A stretch of 64,000 nucleotides of DNA from Cranoglanis bouderius. Lineage: Eukaryota; Chordata; Actinopteri; Siluriformes; Cranoglanididae. Numbering within the stretch: position 1 is the stretch's first letter; the number at the start of each line of letters is the position of its first letter. Both the position numbers and the translations under genes were made by a program. The notes under the pieces were generated by a model. The model was not told where the DNA came from. It made no database searches and saw only the letters and a list, made by a program, of their open reading frames with translations. Positions 22,478 through 34,297 of this stretch are shown piece by piece. The stretch covers positions 17,600,254 through 17,664,253 of the forward strand of contig CM042566.1 in assembly GCA_023630585.1 (NCBI GenBank). The letters run 5' to 3'.

Positions 22478-24330
22478 ACAGGGCACTGTAGTCCTGGCTT
22501 ACACCAAAGGGGTCACCGTTCGGCTCAACATGCGATGTGGTCAAACATTAAACCACACGCTGGGCTTCTTCCAACCCTCACCTGAATGCTTGGAACTCGG
22601 ACTTACTTTGGAAGCCACACCCCTCACTGAAGTGTCATCCTGTGCAGTTTACATCCTGTTCAACAACTGCACAGCAATGGACATTAGAATTCCCAAGGAC
22701 TACCGCCTGGGATGGCTAGTGAGCCATGATTTTCATGACTTTGAACTTATTTTACCTATCATCGGGCCAATTCCATCTCCTACGGTCCCAGAAGGGAGCT
22801 CAGATGACACAGTATTGACAGCCCCCTTCAAGTTTGTCTCCATCACTTCAGTCATGCCAGTAACCACAGGATTAGCATGCAGAATGGAGCTAACAAAGGA
22901 CCAACAACTTGCAGTCTACACAGTCTCCAACCAGCCTGCCTGTGAGACTGATGAGAATACTGCCCCTCTGACTGCTAACGAGACAAGAGACACCAGCACA
23001 GAGGAGCCCTATCCAGGATTTGAGACACAAGTCCAGCAAATTCTGAAGGATGCAGACGCCATACAAAACATATATAGGCCGTACAGGCCTATATATACAG
23101 GCCGTCAAAAACTCAGACAGGTCCTATACAAGTTTAAGGCGTCATTCACCAAAGAATCTCTGGACTGTGGCCTCACGGGCCTCCATACAGTGCGCATCCC
23201 AACGCACCCAAATGCTGCTCCCACTTTCGTCAAGCAGTACAAGATTCCAATCACCTCACATGAACCCGTGCAGGAGATTATCGATTCCATGCTTGAGAAA
23301 GGTGTCATCCGCCCATGCAACAGCACCTATTCTGCTCCCATCTGGCCCGTCCTTAAGCCAAATGGGAAGTGGTGACCCACCATTGACTACAGGAAGCTGA
23401 ACCAGCAGGTGCCACTGTCATGATGGCCCATGACCCAGCAGGAAATACCTGGAATCAGAGGAGCCACCATCTTCTCTACGCTTGATGTGGCCTCAGGATT
23501 CTGGACCATACCTGTACATCCAGACGACCAACACAAGCTGGCCTTCACTTTTGGCAACCGACAGTACACATTCACCAGGTGCCCATTCGGCTATGCCAAC
23601 TCACCAGCGGAGTTCAACATCTTCTTGAACAAAGCTTGCCCTGACGCCAGAATGAGAGGCAACCTCGTCTACATAGACGATGTTCTCATGAAGAGCACAA
23701 CGGTGGCTGACCACCTGAGAGAAATAGACTATGTACTGGACCAATTAACCACTGCCGGTGCCAAGATCGCCCTCCACAAAGGACAGTGGTGCCGAACTAA
23801 AGTCAAGTATGTGGGCCTACTCATCGGATCACGGGGCATTGAACCTCAGACAAGCCGCATCCAGGCCATTCAGAACATCAAGCCTCCCACTAATGTTTCA
23901 GAGCTGTGGAGTTTTCTAGGCGTGTGCAACTACTCGTGACAGTTCATCGAGAACTACTCGGACATTGCACGACCATTAACTACGCTTCTCAAAAAGGACT
24001 GCACATTCGCCTGGACAGAGGCTCAAGCGAACGCCATGAAAGAACTTAAAGGACATTTGTGCGCAGCTCCATGCCTGGCTTACCCTGATCCACAAAAAGA
24101 GTTCTATTTGGAAGCTGGATTCTCCAACCACTGTCTCAGTGTGGGTCTTTACCAAAAGCATGACCAGGACAAAAGAGTGGTTGCATATGCCAGCAAGACA
24201 CTCCTTCCACCGGAGACTAAATACTCAGACTGTGAAAAGGCACTGCTTTGCACTGTATGGGCCATACAGTGATTCTCCAACTACATCAGAGCACAAAAGG
24301 ATATCATAGAGACTTGCCACCAGCCTGTAA
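22410..24330 (+). pseudogene. Reverse transcriptase and first (degenerate) RNase H
   Basis: After a beta-rich linker (about 22480-22790) the RT begins. It shows SFTKESLDCGLTGLHTVRIP, then EPVQEIIDSMLEKGVIRPCN, an in-frame TGA at 23373, then IDYRKLN. STLDVASGFW carries the first catalytic Asp (23484) and RCPFGYANSPAEF follows. LVYIDDVLMKS holds the YIDD box (23670-23681). Another stop (23937) interrupts FLGVCNYS/QFIENY. The Ty3-type RNase H follows (about 24090-24270): FYLEAGFSNHCLSVGLYQ and VVAYASKTLLPPETKYSDCE. The usual catalytic DAS of this RNase H reads EAG, so it looks inactive. RT copies the genomic RNA; stops make this copy dead. Confidence 0.88.
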
Positions 24331-24559
24331 TGTTCCTCAACAGCTAACGCATCCGAGATGGCGTGGTCACCAATTCATTCATAGCCACGTGGTTGATGGC
24401 CCTCCAGGGGCACAATGTTGAGGCACGATATGCCCAGAATCTGCGCAGGGCAATGGCTTGGCTGCATGCCAAAACTGCTCTGATGACACACCTGCTGCAA
24501 CACTGGACACAGAGGGACCCCAACAACAACAGCCAACCTGTCACAGGTACTTTGAGGAG

Positions 24560-25030
24560 AAGGTGTGCCAAGGCATGAGTACTGCCTATGTCGATGGGTG
24601 TTCCTACAACCACGAAGGCACCTTAAAAGCCGGTGAAGGAGTGCTATGGCTAAACAACCAACCCTGTCCACCACAACATTTCAAGTTGGGTCCCCAGTCA
24701 TCACAACATGCTGAGGTAGCAGCCATCCTTATAACTCTTCAGATCACTGCGGCCCATAACATCAGAGAACTCCTCATTTGCACAGACTCTAACTATGCAA
24801 GACTCAGTTTCACATGCCATCTTTTGGGCTGGAAACAAAATGGTTTCAAGATGGCAAACAACAAGCCGGTAAAACATCAACACCTGTTCCAAGCGTGTGA
24901 GGACATCACAAGAAAACATGACATGATCATCTATTGGAAAAAGGTGAAAGGACACTCAAAACAACCAGGCCTTGACAAAGACCTGAACGACCAAACGGAC
25001 GCCCTTGCCAAAATGGGAGCACTACACAGA
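24560..25030 (+). pseudogene. Second RNase H domain of the same pol
   Basis: Within the open frame 24458-25681, residues about 40-190 form a second RNase H. The acidic residues are placed as expected for a DEDD enzyme: AYVDGCS (D near 24593), QHAEVAAIL (E near 24712), LICTDSNYAR (D near 24786), and KKVKGHSKQPGL followed by NDQTDALAK (H and last D, about 24950-25005). It degrades RNA in RNA:DNA hybrids. Together with the degenerate first RNase H, this repeats the retroviral arrangement in which an older RNase H became a tether and a new one took over. Confidence 0.75.
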
Positions 25031-25319
25031 GATCTATGGTCACCTCCAGCTCAGCTACCCATCCTGAATGTGGCAGCAATAACGCACAGCAAGCGGACCC
25101 TTCCTGCAACACTACAAGCCTCACAGCCACTTTCGCTGGCGCCACAAATTTCTAACAATGACATAGCTGATCTTCAAGCCTCAGACACCTCCATCCAAGC
25201 TATGCTACACCACCTCTCTGACCCCTCCAACCACCCAATTACACCGTCTGACCTCACTGCTGCCCCTTCCCTCAGACGGCTGCATGAGATCAAAGACATG
25301 CTGCGTGTGAAGGACAACA

Positions 25320-26480
25320 TTCGGTGGTATGTCCCTGATGACCTCACAGCTCCAAGGCTCGTGGTGCCACAGGGCCAAAGGGGGGTCACAATGCACGACA
25401 CACCATGTGCTGGACATCATGGCACCAGAGCCACTTACGACACACTGAAGCAAGTGGCATACTGGCCTGGTATGCAGCAAGACGTGGCAGAGTACGTCAG
25501 AGGGTGCCTGGTTTGCTGCCAATTCAAACCAGCAAACCCAAACCACAGAGCCCCACTACAACGCAGAGGAGTCACATTCCCATGGTCAGACCTCCAAATA
25601 GACTGGGTGGGACCCCTGCCCAGGTCAACAAGAGGAAAAAGTACTTCCTCACAGTTGTATGCCAATTCACCAAGTGGGTAGAGTGTCTCCCAGCACCCAA
25701 CGACACTGCCCAGACCACGGCATACCTACTGATGAACCATATCTTCTCCAGGTTCGGACTGCTGCTAAGGGTCAACTCCGACAGGGGCACACACTATACA
25801 GCTGAGATCATCAGACTTGGAAGCTCCTGGGTGTACAGGCTCAACTACACATCAGCCACCACCCCATCTCCTCAGGCCAAGTGGAGCGAACCAATCGAAC
25901 TGTGGTCAGCATGCTAAGAAAATGCGTGTCTGCCAACCAAAAAGACTGGGATGCAAAACTTCCCCTGGTACTCATGGCCATCAGTGCCACCCCGCAGGAA
26001 TCAACTCGTGTGTCTCCCTTTGAACTGATGACTGGGTGACAAATGACCCTACCGCTGCACCTTCTGTACCAACCGGGAGACTCCAACCTTGTCACAGCCT
26101 ACACCACACACCAATACCTGGCTGAGCTACACTGGCACCTAAGGACGACATTTGCTTTTGCCCAACAACAGCTGCAAAGGAGCACTGAAGGCCAGAAAGC
26201 ATATTACGATCGGAAAGCATCACACCAGGAACTGAATGTGGGTGACAAGGTCTGGTATTACAGTTTCACACAGCCGCTCCAGACAGCCTCCAAATGACTG
26301 TCAAAGAAATTGCTGCCCCACTGGACAGGACCGCATGAGATTGTGGACAAACTTTCCCCAGTCGCGTACAGAATCCAACTAAGTCGGGGACAGAAAGACC
26401 CAATTTTCAAATGGGTCCATCAAAATCAAATAAAGAGACATGTGGCCGCTGGCAGAGAAAGGCCAGGGGGGGCTAATGTA
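25320..26480 (+). pseudogene. Integrase of the gypsy-like element
   Basis: The zinc-binding HHCC region is seen at about 25391-25530 (CAGHHGTRATYDTLK ... CLVCCQF). The core carries DLQIDWVGPLPRS (first Asp, about 25600), VNSDRGTHYTAE (second Asp, about 25780) and, in a shifted frame, ISSGQVERTNRTVV (Glu, about 25890). The C-terminal part has YDRKASHQELNVGDKVWY and LLPHWTGPHEIVDKLSPVAY (about 26205-26365). Frame changes occur near 25625, 25820 and 26035, with stops at 26038 and 26295. All three catalytic residues can still be found, but not in one frame. Confidence 0.85.
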
Positions 26481-26579
26481 AACTAACCCAGTCTCAGTCC
26501 ACAGAGCGAGGAAACTGTCCTGACCAACCAGGGACATCAACCTCTGACCTACTGCCTTTCTCTTTCTCTCTCCCTCTCT

Positions 26580-26841
26580 TTTCTGCACTAGGATGCTGCT
26601 GTAGCTCACCATCTTATGCCTCCAGGCAACGGGAGGACAGCCGCAATCAGAAATCACCACACCGGGTCCAGCATCAGGCATTGTACTGCGAGAGCAACCT
26701 GGACTCCTCATCACCAACTGCAGGACCCACACCCAGAAAGTGTACGTCTGACTCAACCCTCGCAACGTCTACCAAGCACTGACCCTTTTGCCCATCGAGA
26801 TGGATCCTCAACCTGGGGATCAAAAAGCTGAGGACAATTAG
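26580..26841 (+). pseudogene. env-like remnant (C-terminus only)
   Basis: Just before the 3' LTR the translation ends IEMDPQPGDQKAEDN at 26841. The same C-terminus closes the longer env-like ORF at 36008-36604 on the minus strand, so this is the tail of the same third gene with most of it deleted. No membrane segment remains here. Confidence 0.6.
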
Positions 26842-26933
26842 GAACCCCCATCAATCAACCAGTTTGATACACTCGCCATCCAATCGCCATGACGACTGTC
26901 GCCCAACGATGTCCACACCGGGACATCTTTGTC

Positions 26934-28120
26934 CGAAAGGGGGGGACTGTAACGTCTGATGGTATCCAAACTGATTTCTGAATTAACCTGGACTTACCAT
27001 AAAAGTTTCTTGGTTTCTTTGAACTGTGAAACCATACCAGTTAACACCACTCAGGTGACCGAGAGTAACCCCTCGGTCTTCTGCTGCCAGATGCCATCAG
27101 AATGCTGTGGGGGGGGGGGGCACTACCCCCCTCTTCAGACACGCACACACACAGAACTTACACCCACAATGGAGAAACCTTTCATGAACTTAACGGGTGT
27201 GAACGTCTGGAAAATCTCAAGATTAGGTGAATCCACAGGGGTAAACTAAACTCAACCAAAATCCTGTACCTCTCTGATGTAATCTCTGTTTATGACCCTA
27301 GGGGATTAACATCGGAGCCGAAAAGGCTGGAAGGAAAGTGTTCTCCCTAGAGGTCATCGTTAGGTGACCAAATCCTGGTGGGACGGTAGAAGAACACCAG
27401 CCCCCTCTTCTAGACATACACACACTCACACACACACAATGAAAATGTTTCTTGAATGTAACATGTAATCATATGTCTAGGATAGTTATAATGTATTCAT
27501 ATATGCATGTTTTGGTGTGTTTAGATAACCTAGCTATAGTGATTTTAGATAGTTTTGAGCTAGGATATAATTTTAAGTTGTCTGTAACCATGTCTAAAGA
27601 TCTTTCACTGTTCAATGTACCATAAGCTCCTTGAGTTTGGTATAGAAATAATTGTCTCTTAATACTCCGATTAATGATGCATACTATAGCACGATGGGAT
27701 GTATCATTCTATACTTTTCCATATTTTGTTCTAATCCAAAGCTAATACAAACCCTGCCTTGACATGCGAACCCACTCCGGAACAGACAAAGAAAGTTCTT
27801 CTCCCAGAACTTTCTTCTCTCTCTGGATTCGCCAGCAGCTCAGAGAGGCGTGTATGTTGGCATTATCCATAAAAGACAGTGACACGCATACTTCTTCTCT
27901 CACTTTTACATCTCTCTTTTTACTTCACTTTTACTTCACTTTCCCCTTCTCTTACGCCTTTCCTTTTGACTTCTCTTTCGCAGACTTTCTCTCTTCCACC
28001 CTCTTTTCCAGTGCTCCTACAAACTCTTCTTTTGTCTCGTTAACCATGTGGCAATTACCACTTTCTCTCTTCTTTCTACTTTGGCGAGACCCAACTCCGT
28101 TTTACCCTGATTCTACCGAC
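26934..28120 (+). repeat. Polypurine tract and 3' LTR of the gypsy-like element
   Basis: A purine run CGAAAGGGGGGGA ends at 26946, and the LTR begins TGTAACGTCTGATGG at 26948. It matches the 5' LTR to 27808, then continues with a promoter-like part containing TCCATAAAAGACAG (about 27866) and a pyrimidine-rich stretch. The full family LTR is about 1.6 kb (see 34298-35900), and homology here fades at about 28110-28130, so the U5 end is missing. The open stretch at 27764-28168 is LTR sequence and not a gene. Confidence 0.82.
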
Positions 28121-28616
28121 ACGGCTTTTCGCCTTTACCATGAGGGCACAGTAAAGTACAGGCGATGAGCGCTAGCAACCATTAGTAAAAAGGAACATTT
28201 TAAATATGGTCACTGAATAAATATATGTGTATATATAAAATGTTTCACTTCTTTAAAAAGCAATAATTTTTTAAATATTTTGTGAATCATTCATGATTAT
28301 AGGCTTATTTGGAACACATGGGCTTAAATGGTGCCAAAGTACCAATTAAGCCCATGCCAGACTTCTGACTTTATTCATAAAATATCTTAATTTTATATTC
28401 TAAAATGTACATCAACTAATTAATACATTTTCAAATGAGAGATAAATCTTGCATTATAACAAATGATTTTTCTTATAAATCATGTCAATATCTATGAAAA
28501 AACCTAGACTTAGGTTTTGGTGGGCTTAATGAGTGTAAAACACAAAAATATGTTAAAATCATGCACAGAATCTGTAATACATAAAAGCAACACTTACCCA
28601 TGTAAAGAGATAAAAT
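28121..28616. other. AT-rich sequence with GGGCTTAAATGGT palindrome
   Basis: No gene. A 34-base near-palindrome at 28320-28353 pairs GGGCTTAAATGGT with ACCAATTAAGCCC, the same ends as the small element at 17817-18044. A further GTGGGCTTAA occurs near 28518. Confidence 0.45.
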
Positions 28617-29062
28617 TGAAGCGAAGAATAGCAGTTTAATATGATAACCAGAGAGAGACTGCAGAGAAAGGTTTGCTTGTCTAGATTGCTGGGAGACATT
28701 TTGGTAAACTGGGCCACAGATGTCTTTTATAGGGGGCGTGGCAAGAAGGAAAGAAGGAGGAGAGTGTATTTTTTTCTTCTCATCTTGAAAAACCTGGTTT
28801 TCTGATGCTAATGGTGGCTGAACTTTATTTTCTGATGCTAATGGTAGCTGGATTTACGGAAAACCAAACATTATGGAAAATTGTTTGATATGAAGGAGTA
28901 GAAAGAGTATAAATACAGGAACTGAACTCAGGGTAAATCAGATCATTCCTGGGACGTCTCATTTGAATTGATCTCATGTTGGCTGATATTTTTGGGCAAT
29001 AAATCTGATTTTTGCTTCTCTCATCCTGTGTTGTGAGTATTATTTTTTATTGAATTTAAAGT
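28617..29062 (+). repeat. LTR-like interspersed repeat, copy B
   Basis: The second copy of the repeat at 1-480: same TGAAGC start, TATA box at 28908-28913 and AATAAA at 28998-29003. It has small deletions relative to copy A in the GAAGGAGG run and near the right end. No internal retroviral sequence is attached, which fits a solo LTR. Confidence 0.55.
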
Positions 29063-30029
29063 GTAGAAAACATCTTATATCCAGTGGCAGGAAAAAACAC
29101 CACAAGATTATTGTGCCAATATTACTCAAATCTAATCTTACAACCATCTACAACATACTACAGTCCAAAGTTTTGTTATACCATTAAAGGGTCATGAAAT
29201 TGCCATTTCAGCACCGGTTAGTTCTAATCACAGTTTTGAAAAATGCTAGAAAAGTAGGCATATTAATGTGCGGAGTGGATGGGGATGAGGGGAAACAACA
29301 CAACAACGGCTTCTGACCCAGTCAGTTTTATTTCACTTTCACTGAATTAAAATCATCAACGGTCCCACAAAATTAACAAATATATTACACATGGTTATAC
29401 AAGTCAGTTACACAAATATGCACATATCAGCACAAATAAATGCACAGCCATTTGCATTTCTACTCTGCATCGAAAATATATATGAACACTATTGCATTTT
29501 TAGTAACTTTTAAGACTGTTATTTTACTTTTGAGACAGTTATTTAGCATTTACTGACAAATAGAAGACGTTTGATCATTTATACTCAAGGAGCTCTACCG
29601 GTTATGAGCTCCACACGGTATGGAAGGATTGCACTTGTTTCTGAGACTCGTGTCTATGGAAGACAATTTATGCCACACAGAAATGCAATCACTACACAGG
29701 AATGATGACCACAGGGAAAACCATGCAACACTCTCAAACTCTCGTATGAACGGGCCTTTACACCGCGGAAACATATACTCACCTAGACCGGAGAACACGT
29801 CTCTCAACTACTGAACATGATCTCTCAGTTTGAAGCATCTGTCACAGGAAAGCACACATGCTGTCATGAATATTTTTTCTCTTATTTTCCTCGAGCTGTT
29901 TAAAAAGTCAGGGCTCTTTAATATCATCTAATTGATTGATAGTGCCCTGTGAAGTGGAATTCATATGATGTACAACCATCTTAAAAAAAAGAAGAAAACA
30001 AAAGGTGAGCTTCCAATCTGAACAGTGAA
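29063..30029. other. Unassigned sequence
   Basis: No family recognised. The minus strand has an open stretch 29807-29595, but it lacks any motif I know and is followed by stops. An A/T-rich 3'-UTR-like segment lies at 29320-29560. It may be a decayed transposon. Confidence 0.3.
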
Positions 30030-31309
30030 CAGTGAGGGAAAAAAGCATTTGATCCCCTGCTGATTTTGTATGTTTGCCCACTGACAAAGAAATGATCAGT
30101 CTATAATTTTAATGGTAGGTGTATTTTAACAGTTAGAGACAGAATAACAACAACAAGAAAATCCACAAAAACACATTTCAAAAAAGTTATAAGTTGATTT
30201 GCATTTTAATGAGTGAAATAAGTATTTGATCCCCTATCAATTAACAAGATTTCTGGCTTGCAGGTGCCTTTTAAACAGCTAAGATTAGGAGCACTCTCTT
30301 AAAGGGAGGTCTTTTTTGTGCAAGTTTACTTTCACTTTTAACAATATGTGACACAATTGCTTTCAGCTTTGTTGGACACCTTGTGGAGTTTCAGTGATCA
30401 TGAGAACGGTGAGGACTCAGCCCAGAACTACACGGGAGGATCTTGTTAATGATCTTAAGGCAGCTGGGACCATAGTCACCAAGAAAACAATTGGTAACAC
30501 ACTACGCCGTGAAGGACTGAAATCCTGCAGCACCTGCAAGGTCCCCTGCTCAAGAAAGCACATGTACAGGCCCGTCTGAAGTTTGCCTGAATGATTCAGA
30601 GGAGAACTGGGTGAAAGTGTTGTGGTCAGATGAGACCAAAATCGAGCTCTTTGGCATCAACTCAACTCGCCGTGTTTGGAGGAGGAGGAATGCTGCCTAT
30701 GACCCCAAGAACACCATCCCCACCGTCAAACATGGAGGTGGGAACATTATGCTTTGGGGGTGTTTTTCTGCTAAGGGGACAGGACAACTGCACCGCATCA
30801 GAGGGACGATAGACGGGGCCATGTACTGTCAAATCTTGGCTGAGAATCTCCTTCCCCCAGCCAGGGCATTGAAAATGGGTCGTGGATGAGTATTCCAGCA
30901 TGACAATGACCCAAAACACACAGCCAAGGCAACAAAGGAGTGGCTCAAGAAGAAGCATATTAAGGTCCTAGAGTGGCCTAGCCAGTCTCCAGACCTTAAT
31001 CCCATAGAAAATCTGTGGAGGGAGCTGAAGGTTCGAGCTGCCAAACGTCAACCTTGTGACCTTAATGACTTGGAGAGGATCTGCAAAGAGGAGTGGGACA
31101 AAATCCCTCTTGAGATGTGTGCAAACCTGGTGGCCAACTACAAGAAACGTCTGACCTCTGTGATTGCCAACAAGCGTTTTGCCAGCAAGTACTAAGTCAA
31201 AGGGGTCAAATACTTATTTCACTCATTAAAATGCAAATCAATTTATAACTTTTTGAAATGCGTTTTTCTGGATTTTTTTTGTTGTTATTCTGTCTCTCAC
31301 TGTTAAAAT
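30030..31309 (+). mobile_element. Tc1/mariner element of a second family, right end missing
   Basis: The left terminal repeat begins CAGTGAGGGAAAAAAGCATT and contains AAATAAGTATTTGATCCCCT (about 30218-30237). The inner part of the right repeat (GGGTCAAATACTTATTTCAC, about 31203) is present, but the element stops at 31309 (TGTTAAAAT) where an RTE 3' tail begins. The last part of the right repeat is not found beyond the RTE. Confidence 0.85.
30400..31195 (+). pseudogene. Tc1 transposase (second family)
   Basis: The N-terminal MRTVRTQPRTTREDLVNDL is the start of the visible frame; the helix-turn-helix is partly lost upstream. The DDE triad motifs are all recognisable: KVLWSDETKIELFG (first Asp, about 30630), QHDNDPKHTAKAT (second Asp, about 30907) and SPDLNPIENLWRELK (third acidic residue Glu in DD34E, about 30990-31030). 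It ends NKRFASKY (31194). Stops or frame changes near 30580 and 30887 inactivate it. In an active element this enzyme cuts out the transposon and inserts it at TA. Confidence 0.88.
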
Positions 31310-31337
31310 CTTCTTCTTTTCCTTTTGGCTGTTCCCT

Positions 31338-32256
31338 TCAGGGGTCGCAACAGCGAATCATCTGCCTCCATCTAGCCCTATCCCCTGCATCCTCTTCTCT
31401 CAGACCGACTACCTTCATGTCCTCCTTCACTACATCCATAAACCTCCTCTTTGGTCTTCCTCTCGACCTCCTGCCTGGCAGCTCTAACCTCAGCATCCTT
31501 CTACCAATATATTCACTCTCCCTCCTCTGAACATGTCCAAACCATCTCAACCTGGCCTCTCTAACTTTGTCTCCAAAACATCTCACATGTGCTGTCCCCC
31601 TGATGTACTCATTCCTGATCCTATCCATCCTCGTCACTTCCAAAGAGAACCTCAACATCTTCAGCTCTGCTACCTCTAACTCTTCCTCCTGTCTTTTCCT
31701 CAGTGCAACTGTCTCCAAACCATACAACATCGCTGGTCTCACTAATGTCCTGTACACCTTTCCTTTCATTCTTGCTGGTACTCTTTTATCACACAACAGA
31801 CCTGACACTTTTCTCCACCCATTCCAACCTGCCTGCACATGCTTCTTCACCTCTTTTCCACACTCCCTGTTGCTCTGGACTGTTGACCCTAAGTACTTAA
31901 AATCCTGCACCTTCTTTATCTCTTCTCCCTGTAACCTCACTGTTCCACTTGGATCCCTCTCATTCACACACATGTATTCTGTCTTGCTGCGACTAACCTT
32001 CATTCCTCTTCTCTCCAGAGCAAACCTCCACCTCTCTAAAGTTTCCTCCACCTGCTCCCTGCTCTCACAACAGATCACAATGTCATCCGCAAACATCATA
32101 GTCCATGGAGATTCCTGTCTGACCTCATCTGTCAGCCTGTCCATCACCACCGCAAACAAGAAGGGGCTCAGAGCCAAATATTGCATCTGTAGTGCTTTTT
32201 CTTAGCATGAAACCATACTGCTGCTAACAAATGCTCACTTCTCCCCTTAGCCTTGC
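31338..32256 (-). pseudogene. RTE ORF, RT part with internal deletion
   Basis: After the fingers region (to 32257) two stops occur, then QQYGFM and KSTTDAIF (about 32215-32180). This is joined directly to LSPFLFAVVMDRLTDEV. In RTE elements roughly 75-90 residues lie between these motifs, including the first catalytic Asp, so that segment is deleted here. The MMFADDIVICC box (about 32102-32070) is intact. The thumb and C-terminus follow (FKYLGSTVQSN, RPAMLYGLETVA, LRWFGHVQRR, GRRSRGRPKRRFMD) and the frame ends at 31338. The RT cannot function. Confidence 0.85.
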
Positions 32257-32445
32257 TTACACTACTCTTTCCCACAACTTTATTGTATGGCTCATCAGCT
32301 TAATACCTCTGTAGTTTCCACAACTCTGCATATCTCCCTTGTTCTTAAAAATCGGCACCAAAACACTTCTGCGCCATTCCTCAGGCATCCTCTCACTCTC
32401 TAAGACCTTGTTGAACAACCTAGTTAAAAACTCTACTGCCATCTC

Positions 32446-34020
32446 TCATAGACACTTCCATACCTCCACTGGTATGTCATCAGGACCAACCGCCTTTCCT
32501 CTCTGCATCCTCTTCAAAGCTCTCCTAACTTCACCCTTGCTAATCCTTTCTACTTCCTGCTCAACAATATTTGCCTCTACTACTCTTCTCTCTCTGCCAT
32601 TTTCCTCATTCATCAGTTCCTCAAAGTACTCCTTCCATCTTTCCCTCACCCTCCTGTCACCTGTCAACACATTTCCATCTCTATCTTTAATCACTCTAAC
32701 CTGCTGCATATCCTTATCATCTCTATCCCTCTGCCTCGCCAACTGATACAAATCCCTCTCACCTTCCTTACTATCTAACCTTGCATACATGTCCTCATAA
32801 GCTTTCTGTTTGGCCTTTGCCACCTCTATCTTAACCTCACGCTGCATCTCCCTATATTCCTGTCTGCTTTCCTCCGTCTTCTCACTGTCCCACTTCTTCC
32901 AAGCTAACCTCTTCTTCTGGATACCCTCCTGAACTTCCTCATTCCACCACCAAGTCTCCTTGACTTCTTTCCTCCTTCCAGATGACACACCTAGCACCTT
33001 CCTACCTGTCTCCCTGATCACTTTGGCTGTAATAGTCCAGTCATCTGGAAGCACCTCCTGACCACCTAAAGCCTGTCTCAACTCCTCCCTGAAAACCGCA
33101 CAGCACTCTTCCTTTTCCAACTTCCACCACTTTGTCTTCTGCTCTGCCTTTTCTCTCTTCATCCTCCTCACCACCAGAGTCATCTTACACACCACCATCC
33201 TATGCTGTCTAGCTACACTCTCTCCTACCACTACTTTGCAATCGCTAATCTCCATCAGATTACAGTGTCTACATAAAATATAGTCCACCTGTGTGCTCCT
33301 GCCACCACTTTTATATGTCACCCTGTGTTTCTGCCTCTTCTGAAAGTGCGTGTTCACCACAGCCATCTCCATACTTTTAGCAAAGTCTACCAACCTCTGT
33401 CCTTCTGGGTTCCTTACCTGAAGACCAAACCTGCCCATCACTTCCTCATCCCCACTATTCCCTTCACCAACATGTCCATTAAAGTCTGCCCCTATCACCA
33501 CTCTCTCACATCTGGGAACACTCTGCATCACTTCCTCAAGCTTGCTCCAGAATCTGTCTTTCTCCTCTTGCTCACAACCTACTTGTGGAGCATAAGCACT
33601 AACAACATTCAACATCACACCTTCAATTTCCAGCTTCAGACTCATCAACCTATCTGACACTCTCTTTACCTCCAGAACATTCTTCACAAACTCCTCCTTC
33701 AGGATCACTCCTACTCCATTTCTCTTCCTGTCCACCCCATGATAAAACAGTTTAAACCCTGCTCCAATGCTTCTAGCCTTGCTCCCTTTCCACTTGGTCT
33801 CCTGGACACACAGAATGTCGACTTTCCTCCTCTGCATCATATCTACCAGCTCTCTGCCTTTACCTGTCATCGTACCAACATTTAAAGTCCCTACTTTCAG
33901 TCCTAAACTCCTGCCTTTCCTCTTCTCTCTCTGCCTACGGACATGCCTTCCTCCTCTAACACACCTTCCTCCTCTCCTTCGACCAACAGTAGCCCAATTT
34001 GCACTGAAAGTCAACGGCAC
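32446..34020 (-). pseudogene. RTE ORF, endonuclease part
   Basis: A 524-codon frame from the ATG at 34020. The AP-endonuclease domain shows VGTLNVGTMTGKGRELVDMM, ILCVQETKWKG (catalytic E), ISAYAP-type VVSAYAPQVG, VVIGADFNGHVGEG (D and N), RSTQVDYILC (D) and ARQHRMVVCKM (H), so the nuclease residues are intact. The linker is basic and helical. It ends at a TGA (32443-32445) that replaces a sense codon: the same frame resumes directly and encodes MAVEFLTRLFNKVLESERMP (32442 down to 32257). Such proteins are often labelled craniofacial development protein 2-like in automatic annotation. Confidence 0.85.
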
Positions 34021-34297
34021 CGATGGCGGTCGTTGTTAACCAGGGCCCCGACCAATCTGGTATGGAAGTCATGTTAGTGATTCGCATATTCAATTTGGCA
34101 AAAGTTTTACGTCGGATGCCCTTCCTGACACAACCCTCTCTATTTATCCGGGCTTGGGACCGGCACAAAAAGTACACTGGCTTGTGACCTCCTGTGGCTA
34201 GTGTAGCGAATCTAGCTCAAATGGGTGAAATATATCTATAGCTCTAATCGAAGCATGTTCTGATTAAGCATGGATGTAAATGGACCATGAAAGGGAA

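Larger units (their letters stand above)
31310..34195 (-). mobile_element. RTE-clade LINE (Rex3/BovB-like), internally deleted
   Basis: The minus strand begins with a short 5' UTR (about 34195-34030, containing GATAAATAGAGAGGG). It then reads an AP-endonuclease/RT ORF and ends with the characteristic RTE tail GCGACCCCTGAAGGGAACAG (about 31330-31349) followed by an A/G-rich run. Total length about 2.9 kb. The 3' tail abuts the broken Tc1 terminal repeat. Confidence 0.88.

Noticed and set aside
27764..28168. Plus-strand open frame rich in F, S and L as a membrane protein gene
   Set aside because: It lies within the pyrimidine-rich promoter/R-U5 part of the 3' LTR and has no counterpart in the other LTR copy's frame.
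29595..29807. Minus-strand open frame as a small gene
   Set aside because: No motif, splice sites or homology recognised, and stops surround it.
31567..32205. Plus-strand open frame of about 210 codons
   Set aside because: It is antisense to the RTE reverse transcriptase, which has clear RT motifs.
32446..34020. A host craniofacial development protein 2 gene
   Set aside because: The endonuclease motifs, downstream RT box and 3' RTE tail show it is a LINE ORF.
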